A stretch of DNA of 64,000 nucleotides, from assembly GCF_016545825.1 (NCBI RefSeq), contig NC_052619.1, positions 53,122,933 to 53,186,932 of the forward strand. The letters run 5' to 3'. Each line of letters opens with the position of its first letter. Position 1 is the stretch's first letter. Shown piece by piece: positions 49,424-60,047 of the stretch. Made by a program: the position numbers and the translations under genes. Source of the DNA: Eucalyptus grandis. Lineage: Eukaryota; Streptophyta; Magnoliopsida; Myrtales; Myrtaceae. The notes beneath the pieces were generated by a model. That model had not been told where the DNA came from. It searched no databases and saw only the letters and a list, made by a program, of their open reading frames with translations.

Positions 49424-50069
49424 CTATGAAGCACGGACACGTTGCCGTGCCTTCCGAGTCGTGTCCGACACGTGTCGACGTGTCCGACACGCTCGGACAC
49501 GCTCGGACACGTTCGGACACGCGGTCAACGCGTGTCGAGAAATCCGACACGTGGTCAACTTTTCTCGACACGTTTCGACACGCGTGTCCGAGAGAGATTG
49601 TTGAAGAAGACGATGGTGGGTAGAGAGGTGAGGTCGAGGAAGCGGAGGTGAGGCCGCGACGGTGAGAGGAACAGCATAAACTGAGCGATGGAGGGCCGGC
49701 GGTGAGGGCCTCGCCGCGAGGCTGTAGCTGCTGCGAAGGAGGGAGGGCGGAGGCGGCAGCGATGAGGCAACCGAAAGAGTTGAGAAGATCGTGAGGAAAA
49801 ACTGAGGGGGCGGGGAGAAGGTGGTGGCGTGGGGAGGGGGAGGGGGAGGGGAGGGGGAGGGAGAGAGAGCATGGGAACATTGGGAAGAACGGGGATGGAG
49901 GGGATTGATGGGGGGCACAGCCTCGCAGGAAGCAGGTGGTGGCGGGGGGGAAAGGGAGGGGGAGGGGGAGAGGAGAGAGGAGAGAAGGGGAAGAAACCGA
50001 GGGGATGGGGCGATTGATGGGAGCGCAGGTGATGGGGGACGCAGGGAGCAGGTGGTGGTGTAGGGGGAA

Positions 50070-50103
<34 letters not shown>

Positions 50104-50522
50104 AGGGGTGGCAGGGAGCAAGTGGGCGTAGGGGGAAGGGGAGGGGAGAGAAAAGTGGGGGCAGATCGCAAAATCGAAGGGGAGGATTTCGGGGTGGTGG
50201 TGTGGGAAAAGAGGGGAGAGAAACGAGGAAAGAGGATTTTAAGGGAATAAATTTTGTTAAAATAAAAAAAATGTTTTTAAATATGCACACATATTAATTA
50301 TGAATATGTTTTTAAATTTTTTTATGAATAGATTTATTAATATTATTAGTGTAAATTTATTATAAGTTCTTATTTATTCACAAAATTAATAAAAATAAAA
50401 ATATTTATTTAATATATAACGTGTCGGAACGTGTCGAAATTCTCTACTTTTTAAGAAATGACGTATCGCGTGTCGTGTCGTGTCGTGTCGCGTGTCGCGT
50501 GTCGCGTGTCCGTGCTACATAG
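49424..50522. mobile_element. hAT-like non-autonomous transposon, 1.1 kb
   Basis: The ends CTATGAAGCACGGACACG and CTATGTAGCACGGACACG (minus strand) form an 18-bp inverted repeat with one mismatch. An 8-bp duplication CTTATATC flanks it (49416-49423 and 50523-50530). Copy A at 48936-48943 is the empty site. Both ends carry many 'tcggacacg/cgtgtc' repeats, as expected for clustered transposase sites. The core is strongly purine-rich on the plus strand and has a GA run at 50073-50101; the long Pro/Ser frames on the minus strand are artefacts of this composition. No transposase is seen. Confidence 0.85.
50073..50101. repeat. (GA)n microsatellite
   Basis: Uninterrupted GA dinucleotides inside the hAT-like element. 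Confidence 0.9.
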
Positions 50523-50876
50523 CTTATATCTGGGTGGTAATTTTTCAGTTGGCATTGGATCATCATACTTTGTAAAGAATTTTAATTAAGACCAATATAT
50601 CAGGTCCATTATAAATCCTATTTCCAAGTGAGTCGATTCCAAAGATTATAATGATTGATTTGGAACGTATTACTCAAAAGTAGAAATTTTTGGTATCTTT
50701 CGCACGTGATTTACCTGCAGAGGAAGAGACCATAAACTTTGTCTGGATCTTCACCTTCTGTTGTGTTGTAGAAACCGTAAATGGGTCCTTTGTTGGAAGC
50801 AGCGTAGTCGCCCCTGGAGAAGAGGCTTATGAGGTTGTCCTCAAACTTGCTACGAGGAGCGTAGTTGCCCCTTTCT

Positions 50877-51841
50877 GCGCACTGCTCGTGCCTCGCACAC
50901 GTCATCAACGGCCCCCGCGCACGTGCGTTGCACGTGCTTCGCACGCTCAGCCGACGCACGCGCCTGCGTCGCACGTGCTTCGCACGCACGGCCGACACAC
51001 GCCCCTGCGTCTTTGAATCGCACGCGCCGAAGACACCGTTTCGCTTCAGCTACGCGTGGGGGCGCATCTGGCGGCCTTTGGTAGCATTCCGCCACGCGTC
51101 GTGCTCGTCTCGATGAGACCCTCGACCCTACGCCATCAAAAACTGATTTCGACTTATAGAAAATCGAAAAAACGAATGAACAGTGCTCAGGTGTCGGGAT
51201 TTTTCTGCCCCCGATCGATGTCGGCCGATTTTCAACGAAAATTCAATAAAAAAAATCATTCATAAACATGAAAGGGGTCGGGAAAAACATGAATAAGGAT
51301 TGGGAAATATGAACTCTCGCTCTGATACCAATGTCGGGAATATCGGATTCCCAAAAATCGGATTCGACACTAAATCGAACCCCTAAAACAAGTGCGGAAG
51401 ACGAGCCTGGGAAAAAGATATGTATCACCGATCCTAAGGCACATCACAGAATCGAATGTACCTTATTAGCCACAGATTAAATATCGACGCTAATATGAGT
51501 AAGAAGAATTAATCTTGTTCGATCCGATGATGCCAATTCTTCTCGAAGGGAAGAGAGTTCCGACTCCTTTTGTTACTGTTCTTCTTTTGGAGTGTTTGGA
51601 GGGAGAGAGGGAGGAGGAACGTTCATTACTTGAAAAGATGCGATCCTCCCTCTTTGTTTCTCCCTTAAATACGTCCTCTCCAAAGGACGTGTCCCTTCAA
51701 CAAAAGACGCTTCCCCAAAAGTTACAGCTCTTCAACATATCCCTCCATCCATGGGCCCTAATCTTATGGGTCAAGCTTTTAGGCCTAACATGGGTGGATG
51801 GGCCAACTTAGGCCCATCACATTAATTAATTAAAACCATCA
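50877..51841 (-). mobile_element. truncated LTR retrotransposon: LTR, PBS and leader only
   Basis: On the minus strand a 510-bp LTR-like block (51841-51332) starts TGATGG and ends CCCGACA. Next comes TTGGTATCAGAGC (51331-51319), the initiator-Met PBS. A leader follows that runs straight into the CRK DUF26 exon at about 50877. No gag, pol or second LTR remains. It separates the CRK signal peptide from the first DUF26 domain. The leader contains short 'cgcacgtgcttcgcacg' repeats. Confidence 0.75.
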
Positions 51842-52242
51842 GTCTGTGCATCGACAGGAGTGCCTTGGACGCAGAGGATCGGGCATGAAATCCATAAAGC
51901 GAAGGAAATATTTCTTGGTGCATCGAGAATCTTTTTTTCTTGAACTTGGAAAGAACGCAAGCACAGTAAGAGTAATTCAAAGATGGCCATGGACTTTCTT
52001 TTAACTCAAGAGGAGTAGGACAATAAGCGACTTCTGGAGGGCGAGGTGAAGAAATTGATCAAGAACCAAGTTTTGCAGTTGCTCTCCCTGATTCCGAGGT
52101 TGGTAAAGACGAATTAGTCCAATTTCCACGTTCCGTTATCAACAGGGACAAGCACCCGATTGGCTTTTCTTTTTCCAGAAGAAATGAGGGCGAACTTTCC
52201 TGGCTTGCCCTACCAACGAAAATACCTAGTGGAGCCCAAAAA

Positions 52243-52610
52243 GATCTTTCCGAGTAGCCTCCCGGAGCTCACCCCGGAGCTCACCCTGCAGGTTGCCCAA
52301 CTCCAGCCCATGTAGACGAAGACCTGCAGTTAGACCTTACCAGAGAAGATGGACTTCCCGACGAGCTTGTCGAGGTTGGACTTGCTGAGGTGGAAGGCAG
52401 GCCACTGCCACCCCATCCCTCGAGAGGGGAGGCAACGCTGTCGAGGGAGGGCGGGTGGGTGGCATCGGGCGGGAGGTAGGGGACGAAGGCGGCCTAGAGG
52501 GGGAAGCTCTTGAGCTTGATCTTGCAAAAGCAGGGGGAGAAGGAGGGGTGGACAGTAGAGCCCTCGGACTTAGCAGCGATGGGGATCTTGAAAGCGAGGC
52601 TCCCTACCAT
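52243..52610 (-). pseudogene. fragment of a DUF1005 (ASG1-like) gene
   Basis: The minus strand reads MVGSLAFKIPIAAKS, then STVHPSFSPCFCKIKLKSFPL, AAFVPYLPPDATHPPSLDS, FHLSKSNLDKLVGKSIFSGK, QVFVYMGWSWATCRVSSG and LLGKIFL. This is the N-terminal pattern of the plant DUF1005 family (ABIOTIC STRESS GENE 1 relatives) as I know it. A TAG after SFPL, a frameshift near 52410 and a TAA after SGKV break it. The very N-terminus and the rest of the gene are absent. It lies in an insertion that is missing from the paralogous flank at 60.4 kb. Confidence 0.72.
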
Positions 52611-52668
52611 GAGCAGAGAGAAGAAGGAAAAATAAAGGAAAAACAGAAGGAAACTCATATTTAAGGAA

Positions 52669-53360
52669 AAAAAGCCACGGAAAATCCTAAACTTTGCCCT
52701 GAGTGACACATTTACCTCAAACTTTTTTTTGTGCCGTGAAAAACCCCAAACTTTCCAAACCGTGACACATTTACCCCAAATTTTTTTTGTGACACCAAAA
52801 ATCCTGAACTTTTGTCGTGTGATACATTTACCTCAAAATTATAGGGCATTTTAGTCTTTTCATTTTTAAAGATTTTTAAAGATTTTTTTTCTTTTATTTT
52901 TCTTCTCTCTTCCCTCCGCTGGCTGGCCGACGGAGGGAAGCCGGCGTTGGCAAGGGCCGCCCTCGTCGGCGTCGGCAAGGGCTGCCCTTGCTGGCGTCGG
53001 GCGAGGGCAGCCCTCGGCCGGGTCAGGTGAGGGCTTCCCTCGCGCCCTCGCCTACGTTGGTGTCAAGCACCCCTCGCCCGATGCAGGCGAGGCCGCCCCC
53101 ACCTACATCGGGCGAGGGGTGCCCTCGCCAAACGCCGGTGAGGGCGAACGCCAGCGAGGGCGACCCTCGCCGGACGCCGGTTTCCCTCCGCCGCCTTCGC
53201 CATGACCGGTGAAGGGAAGAAGAAGAAAAAAAAAAGACAAAATTGCCTTTATGGGGTAGATATATCACAGTTTGGAAAGTTTGGGAATTTTCACGTCAAA
53301 AAAAATTTTTTGGGATAAATGTGTCACTCGGACAAAGTTCAGGGTTTTTCGTGACTTTTT
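52669..53360. mobile_element. TIR element with GC-rich core
   Basis: Left arm: AAAAAGCCACGGAAAATCC then 'gtgacacatttacc' repeated three times. Right arm on the minus strand: AAAAAGTCACGAAAAACCC then 'gtgacacatttatccc'. The core (52915-53215) is GC-rich with 'gggcgagggcgccctcgcc'-like short repeats that can fold back. No transposase or clear target duplication is seen. Confidence 0.65.
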
Positions 53361-53698
53361 CTCTATTTTCACACGGTGAAATTCCGCGTACAGCCAATAT
53401 TTTGTCCTTTTTGATAGGAACAAATCAACCTAGTATACAAACCCAAAAGACCCAATAAAGACTCGGCAGTGGTTATTAATCATCCTAGGCATGTTCCTCC
53501 TCTTGGTTCAAGGCGGAGGTTCGAAACAGCACAACTGTGCATTCTCTAAGGGTCATCTAGAAGCATAGAAATTCTTAAATGTGTGAGACGGGAGGACCAT
53601 CATACCTTAGGAGACTTGCCTCGAAGGAATAAGGGTACATGTATCTTTGGTAGAAAAAAACAAATAGGATGCTCCACTGAAACTCCATCATTTGTTGA

Positions 53699-54307
53699 TG
53701 TTGCGATAAGGTGAGCGATCGAACAATAATATAACAAAAGAAGAAAATAAATCGGACACTAAATTTATGTGATTCGATCGTAAAGGCCTACGTCCACGAA
53801 AAGAAACGGTAGTGAATTTCACCATAAATCAGCAATATAAGGAGATTACACACTCAAACACTCACTCTATGTTTCTCAAATTCCAATTTAATACCAAACA
53901 CAACTCACGGTACAAAATTATCACGCGTTGAAACTCGAAACAAAAACACTCTACGAACGGCTTCGCGTATCTTTTCAAAGCTTCGCGTAACTTTCCTTCT
54001 CTACGTGCGTGGTCTTCGCTGGCTTCTAGGAGAAGGATTTATTTATTTTTCTTTATAAGCTGAAGAGGAATCCAGGCGTGCAAATTCGTGTGTGCGCCCA
54101 AGGTCAAACTTTTGACCTTGGGCCCCACCTCCTCCTTAGAGCTTCGCATGCAGGTTTCGCGGATTCCTTTCTCTCGGTTCTTCGCGTGGAGAAGCTTCAC
54201 GCGGCTTTCCTTTTCTGTTTTGTAAAGGATTCCACAGCAAAGAACTTTCCTCCTTTATTTCAGCAAATAGAGTTTTACAAGCACTCAAATTTGAATCATA
54301 TTTAACA
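53699..54307. mobile_element. solo LTR (609 bp)
   Basis: Starts TGTTGCGATAAGG and ends ATATTTAACA, so TGTT...AACA termini. A 5-bp duplication GTTGA flanks it (53694-53698 and 54308-54312). The paralogous CRK flank reads 'gcatGTTGACGAAGAC' at about 60658-60672, with a single GTTGA and no LTR, which is the empty site. The interior holds 'gattcgatcgtaaaggcctacgtccacg', a motif often seen in plant LTRs. Open frames inside are not genes. Confidence 0.85.
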
Positions 54308-54480
54308 GTTGACGAAGACACAGGACTAGGACTTCACCGCGTTTTTCATGGTCAGAGACATTGATTTTTGCTCTTCAAAGTCTAAGACTCCTTTTACATG
54401 CCGACAACTCTAGATGTCTTTTCGAATCTTTTCTAAATGTGTTTTTCTATGCTTTGAATGAGCAACCCTGTTTATGAGAT

Positions 54481-55692
54481 CTTGCGAGTGATGTTATAGA
54501 AAATAATTGTACTTTGAAAGGTCGACGCAACATATTCATCGAAATTCGTAATTTTTGCACAAATTCATTGAGAATATTATATGAGTATCATTCTTCTTTT
54601 GTACTTTCTTATGTAAGTGTGTTTTGGAAGACAATATTATATTCTTCATAATATATGTTGGCAAATGATGATAGAAAATAATTTTCTTCCTTATTGATTT
54701 AATAGATTTCCAACGAGAAGAAAGTTATCAACTATTTTGATATGATTGGTCAGAAGTAATAACTTTTGCCTATGTGGCGCTAGTAAACCTAATCCACGAG
54801 TGGGCTGAGCTAAATTTTTTAAGACTACTGAGCATTTTGGGGGGCGGAGGGTTTAGGTCAGAGCAAGGGCCTTGAGGCTCGGACTATTGCGCCCTTATAT
54901 TTATTTAAAAAATTACAAAAATATATCTAGGCTCAGCCTATTGCGCCCTTATTTTTGCAAACCATCCTCAATCTCAAAGCAAAACTCCACCATGAAAAGA
55001 GCAAATAATCCCCCCTTACAAAATTCATTTTATTAAACTGCTTAGGGTTTAATGGGTTTGGTCTTTAGTTTGTTTTGGCTAATTTGGTTGGGTGTGAGAA
55101 ATTAGGATTTGGAACGGGCATTTTACAAATTAAATAGAAACATACGGATAATTGATGTGAAGGGTGGTTTCCAAAAGTAATGCTCAATTATGTTTTTGTT
55201 TTTCTTCAAAAGTAGAGGTATATATGTGGTCGTTCGTGAGCGCTAATGTATGCTTTTGGTTTTTTTTTTTCTTTTATTAGTAATTTTACTATGATATCTA
55301 GAATTAATAACCAGCAGTATGACAAACTAAGCACAAAATTCCGATATAGGAGAAAAAATTAGTATAAAACTCACAGATAAAATAATAAAACAATATAACA
55401 AAAACCCTATAATTATTTTACATTTATTTTCATTTTCTTTTTTTCCTAGTTATAAATTTTAAAAATAAAAAAGTAAGGTTCCTCCACCGGGCGAGCTTGG
55501 CCAGCTAACGTTTTTCCCTCGAGCGCCAACGAGTAGACCTAGGGGCCAAGTACCGTTGCTGAGTCATCCGCACGCGTTTCTTGATACCATTGCTTGCCAT
55601 TATTGCTTGGCATTACTCATTATTTTTTGTTTACTTGATTATATCAAATGAAAATAGGTCATTAATTATTAATTTTTGTGGAAAAATTATCT
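54481..55692. other. AT-rich intergenic, no gene seen
   Basis: A short duplicated phrase ('ctcggactattgcgcccttat' / 'ctcagcctattgcgcccttat', ~54875 and ~54932) is the only structure noted. Confidence 0.45.
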
Positions 55693-56260
55693 AAAAAGTT
55701 CTAAACCTATTACTTCTTACTAATTCAATTATAAATATTTTAATATGCTATCTAAGTCCTAAATAATTTTACATTTTGCCTATTGAGTCCATTTGATTAA
55801 TTTTGACTGGAAATGGATGCGTGGATACTAAATCTTTTATGTGGTATTATTGATGCTGACATAGACATTTTTTTAATGATATTTTAACATTTTATTGAAT
55901 TTTTATAATTTTTTCTTTTCTCTTATTTTCTTTACCTTTTTCTGGATTTAGGCTGGAGAGGGCATTACGGTCCATATAGGCCATTGGGCAAGGGTCGAGG
56001 GTTTGGCAATGGTTATGTTGCCCTTGCTAGATCTGGGCAAGATGAGGGCATCGTGACCCTCGTCGGCCCTAGCCCTAGGCGAGGGCCATGATGTCCTTAC
56101 CCCTTTTAGGCAAGGTTGCATTAGCGCCATCATGACGTATAAGATGTTTGATTTTCAAGTTAGTGATTTTCAATCAAAATTAGCCGGATGGACTCAATTG
56201 ACAAAATGTGAAAATGTTTAGGAATGAATTAACAAAAGTGCAATAGGTGTAAGACTTTTT
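55693..56260. mobile_element. TIR element (family A)
   Basis: Left end AAAAAGTTCTAAACCTATTAC, right end on the minus strand AAAAAGTCTTACACCTATTGC. The arms extend for more than 100 bp ('gactcaattgacaaaatgt' and its counterpart). The GC-rich core at 55950-56130 resembles the core of the element at 441-1170. Confidence 0.65.
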
Positions 56261-56880
56261 GAACAGCTTTCTCATTTTTATGTGTCTAAATTGCAAATGC
56301 GAACATAGTAATTTTCTCATGTGAGAATCACTAACAACATTTCGATAGCAAAGAGTAATGTTTTATAGTGGTTTCAATTAGAAGCGGCAAATGATCAAAA
56401 TAGCCAATAGGTTCACTTAAGATTATTTGAATTAATTATCATTATTTGGTTTAGAGCTATTGTAATTGAGAGAAAGAAAAGGAAATCTCTTTCCGAAGAG
56501 TAGAATTGATAATGAAGATATTTAGATTTAGATGATGCAATGTGCAAAAAATAAAAACAAAAATAAAGGACAACACATGAAAGGTGAGGGTCCTTTTTGG
56601 GATTCTCTTCGAGGAAAGAATTCTATTCATTATCACTTGAACAGAAATGTATTTTATATGACGAATGCATCACATGACAGTGACACATGATACAACATAT
56701 CAATTAACAATAAGATGTATATTCTAGTCAATAGACGCCTCGTCAATGTTAAGTAATATATCTATTTCATAAAGGAAAAATGACAAATGACTCCTGAATT
56801 TTGGCTTTAATGCAATGTCATTCTGAAGTTTTTAATTTATCTAATGTGGTCTTAGAACTATTGATATTAGTTGGGCAAAA

Positions 56881-57794
56881 AACACTCCAAGTGCAAAACT
56901 TGGCATAATGGAATACTTAAGTACTAAAATTTATGAAAGTGACACTTAAGTGCCACTTTTTTCTTATGAAGAATGGGACATTTGAGTATTGCATCCGGCA
57001 AACCTCGTCGGAAATCTTACGTGACAATTTTTTATTAATTTTCTCGCTTACGTGGCTCGTTGGAAGGCTGGCTCAATAAAAACATAGAAAAACAACGTCG
57101 TTTTGGTGCAATTCTCTTAATGTAAAAATTAATCAAATTAAATATAAAATAATGTTTTTTTTTTTAAAAGAGGAGGAGGAAGGCAGCTGACGGCTGAGAG
57201 CTGTCTACCCACTATCACCGGAAAGGTGGGAGAGGGTCGATCGGGGCCCGACGACTCCCGCTGACCAGCAACGAGGGCTTGCGAGCCCTCGCCCAGATTT
57301 AGGGTGAGGGTTGCGGCCCTCTCTAGATTTGGCGAGGTCGCCAGCCCTTGCCTTGCTAGGCCAAAGGCTGCCGCTGGTTGGGGCGACATGCGGGTCCTCA
57401 TCAATAGTCGGCTAGGGTCGTCGGCCACCGACTAGGGTTCGGCGGCCTCGGTCGACCCTCCCCCACCTTTCTAGCAACGATAGGGAGGCGGTGGTGGCGA
57501 GGGTTAAGCCTTCAACCGCCAATTGCCTTCCTCCTCCATATATATATATATGAATATTGCTTTAAATTTAAATTAATTAATTTCTATATTAATTATTTAC
57601 AATGTTGGCACCAAAATGATGTTGTTTTACGTTAAGCTCATCGGAAAATCGCCACGTCAGCATTTTAATCGGATTTTCTCGCCGTTGACACTTAACTAAT
57701 CTATTTTACTTCAATTTTGGCATTTAAGTATTACTTTTCTAACTTTTGATACTTAATTGTCCATTCGTGCCAAGTTTTGGCACTCATGGTGTCC
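56881..57794. mobile_element. long-arm TIR (fold-back) element
   Basis: Left arm 'acactccaagtgcaaaacttggca...' and right arm on the minus strand 'acaccatgagtgccaaaacttggca...' pair over roughly 150-200 bp, including 'aattaagtatcaaaagtt'-like stretches. The GC-rich core (57165-57530) has short repeated 'cgagggct/gcccagatttagggtgaggg' motifs, followed by (TA)n. Probably a MULE-like or fold-back non-autonomous element; no transposase. Confidence 0.6.
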
Positions 57795-57836
57795 TTGTGT
57801 CGATACTAATTCAATGTTGTTGATTTTGTTTGGTCT

Positions 57837-58127
57837 ATGACCGACTATTTGTCATTTGATGAATGGGTTATGGGTTATGGTTATTCATTTCATGCTACAC
57901 TAAATAAAAATTATTTTATTACTTATCAATGCATGTATAATAGTAAAGTGTGGTTGGAGGATAACAGTGAATGCGATGTTATAGTTGTTGGCGATATTAG
58001 AATCAGAATGTATGATGATATTGTAAAGACATTGACCGGAGTTGAAGAAGAACCCAGTTTCCTCGAGTACTTGGATTTAGTTGATTGTCGGTATATCTCA
58101 GAATGTGTAATTTTGAAAATTATTTGA
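57837..58127 (+). pseudogene. copia protease-region fragment
   Basis: The frame reads FDEWVMGYGYSFHATLNKNY, FITYQCMYNSKVWLEDNSE, then CDVIVVGDIRIRMYDDIVKT and LTGVEEEPSFLEYLDLVDC. This follows the copia protease pattern (W-hydrophobic-D-S-G-x-S-x-H), but the catalytic Asp-Ser-Gly reads Gly-Tyr-Gly. No other element parts are evident next to it, so it is an isolated relic. Confidence 0.65.
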
Positions 58128-59837
58128 GGTGGCTTGGTGATAATAAAAGGAATCAAGCATTGTGAGTTGTGTGAACTTTAAGATGAGATGGTCACTGAAT
58201 TCGTCGTGGAAACGTTGAATGCGTCTGTTCTGGGCAATTATATACGCAATGGCCGACCTAGAACGTGTTTCTAGCATACAGCCAAAAGCTTTGACCCAAA
58301 ACCAAGAAAAATCACACGTCACTTTCGTTTTTTGGGTCAAGTAGCCAAGAGCCTATCCAGTTGTCCTTCGATTTGGACTTCGAAAGCGCTTATGAACAGC
58401 ACTGGCAATCATCAAGACGCGCATGTCCATTCCTTTACTGTAAGAGATTTCTTCCTCAGTTTTCCTACTTCTCACATAATCCCCATTATTAATCAGCTCA
58501 TTATGATGAACTTTCTCCGCAAATCAAACTATGCTCGACTTCTTTGAGCACGGGCCACGGTATTGATTTAATCTCTACGATATTTTGATTTTGACTTATA
58601 CGATCATGAACGGATTAACAAGGTTAATAAGGTGCTCTCCTTTTTCACTTTCGATCGAGCTCAAAATCGAATCACGACCGAGCATAAGGATGTGCACAGC
58701 ACACGAGTCGCGAAACACATGCATTATGGATCGCATCGAGCCGTGTCGAAAGCAAATCCTCCTCACCAGACCGCAACCAACTCCGCAATCTCTTTTCCCC
58801 GTCGCCGCCTAGGCCGCCACCCGTTTCGGTCTTCGATCTTCCCTCCTCCCCAGGTCACAACGATGCAAGAAGCAAATCCAGAATTGGATTATTAACCCAG
58901 CCGACAAAAACATGCACCGCCCACCATGCAGAGCGAAGTCCAAGTGTCGAGTGGCAAAAGGCGAAACATCTCTTTCTGTTCCTCGAAAGAGAGACGTCCC
59001 CGCGATCCCTATCTGTCTCGGGAGGTCGGGAGGGAATTGGAAACTGGGGCAGGATTTTCTTGACTGGTGGTCGAGACGGAATATCTACGAGGCACGCACG
59101 ATGAGCCGCCAGAATTCAAGAGTTTTGGTTGTTGGGATGCCCCGTGGCCACAAGAGTGCGATGGATGGTTCGTGCATCTTGTGGGAGATTGGTGGAACGT
59201 GGAATGTAAGCGCTTACTTTCACGGCCGATCACTTTGCTTATCCTTATTTTGCGCCCGCGCCCGCCCCCCACCCCCCGGGGAATGGCGCAAGATTCCAAC
59301 CTTCTGCAAAACGTTATCGCCTATGGCAGTGTTTAGGGAGGACAAGCCTCGCTGTGGCTGGGTGAGGCTCCGACAATATCGCCAAACCTTATCTTTGGCT
59401 GGTTGATGAGTTGGTTACCCTTGGCGACTGGCTAAAGGAGGAAGAAGAAGAAAATAAAAAAAGAAGGGAAAAAAGAAAAGAAAATAGTTTGATTTTGAAA
59501 TTGTTTCCAAAAATAAAAGGAGTAACCTTTTTTATTTCTTAATTCTATTACTAATCTGTTTTGGGGAATAAATCTATGCCTAGAAGTAGAAAAATGAGAT
59601 GACATTATTAAATGAATTTCTATTTTTTTTAAACTCTAAGGAATAGAAAAATATAAATAGTTAAGAATTGACTAGTTATCAAATAGGCTCTAAGTGTAAA
59701 GTATCTCCTCTTTCCTTTGCAGACATAATATCCTAAAACAAATATTGTATTCTCTTTTTATTTTTATTTTATTTGTTTTCCAAATTTATATTTTCGTTAT
59801 GGTTCAAATTCAAAACATATTTTAAAACAAGTAAAAT
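58128..59837. other. intergenic, no recognised gene
   Basis: A 164-codon frame (58912-59406, +) and an overlapping minus frame are open in a GC-richer patch. They show no domain I recognise, so they may be chance or a relic. The rest is AT-rich. Confidence 0.35.
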
Positions 59838-60047
59838 GAAGAAACTGTAAATGGATCCACTGTAAAGCTGCCTATAGAGTAGGTAGTTGAGGTTGTCTTG
59901 GAACTTGCTATAAGCAACATGGTTGCCACTCCCTAAGCACCACGTGTTAAGGTATGACCGTGCACTGAAAGGAATGCCTGGGATGAAGAGGATCAGGCAT
60001 GGAATCCAGGAAGCCAATGGAACTCTCATTGGTGCGTCGATTATCAT
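59838..60047 (-). pseudogene. second CRK: signal peptide and start of DUF26 only
   Basis: The minus strand reads MRVPLASWIPCLILFIPGIP (signal peptide) then FSARSYLNTWCLGSGNHVAY and SKFQDNLNYLL, the start of a DUF26 ectodomain. It parallels SKFEDNLISLFS of the first copy. At GSIYSF, where the family has GPIYGFY, it runs into AT-rich sequence and no further CRK exons follow. It is a 5' relic of a tandem CRK paralogue. Confidence 0.72.

Larger units (their letters stand above)
49381..50968 (-). repeat. 480-bp tandem duplication, copy B, split by a hAT-like element
   Basis: Without the transposon and its extra target copy (1107 bp) this copy is 480 bp long, like copy A. It carries the DUF26-1 exon piece at 50876-50715 and continues into the retroelement leader. 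Confidence 0.92.
42730..51960 (-). pseudogene. DUF26 cysteine-rich receptor-like kinase (CRK), shattered by retroelements
   Basis: Parts in order on the minus strand: signal-peptide tail (about 51910-51842, SFALWISCPILCVQGTPVDAQ); DUF26-1 start (to 50715, SKFEDNLISLFS...GPIYGFYN); next exon from 48901 (GNVAANRYQSC...WYNECLMRCSNRSFFS); DUF26-2 end (about 48525-48400, CKSCLLSAIREFP, with His in place of the usual Cys in PSHNVWYQ); TM exon (about 48082-47954); kinase N-lobe (47789-47650, LGEGGFGPVYK; ~47530-47300, EIAVKRIS with a frameshift); ~47210-47130 ending LRIIHRHL, where the catalytic Asp is His. The DFG region is missing. C-lobe exons ([17 protein letters not shown]) exist four times. 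CRKs are plasma-membrane sensors of stress and redox. No intact product is possible. Confidence 0.92.
51842..54480 (-). repeat. 5' end and upstream flank of CRK copy 1, paralogous to 59840-60840
   Basis: Shared landmarks with the second copy: 'agtaagagtaattcaaagatggccatggac' (51966 vs 60070), 'gatcaagaaccaagttttgcag' (52058 vs 60241), 'cccgattggcttttctttttcc' (52156 vs 60337), the 'ctcctcttggttcaagg' block (53495 vs 60507), and 'gatgtcttttcgaatcttttc' (54411 vs 60790). Copy 1 is longer because of later insertions. Confidence 0.78.

Noticed and set aside
49413..50250. Long Pro/Ser/Leu-rich and Gly/Glu/Arg-rich open frames on both strands
   Set aside because: They come from the purine-rich core and repeat-rich ends of the hAT-like element. 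Several frames stay open at once and none shows a domain.
51332..51841. Solo LTR interpretation
   Set aside because: A PBS and leader follow the LTR directly, so it is a truncated element rather than an LTR-LTR recombination product; no matching target duplication was found.
58912..59406. 164-codon plus-strand frame
   Set aside because: Mixed composition, no recognised motif, overlaps an open minus frame, and lies among transposon relics.
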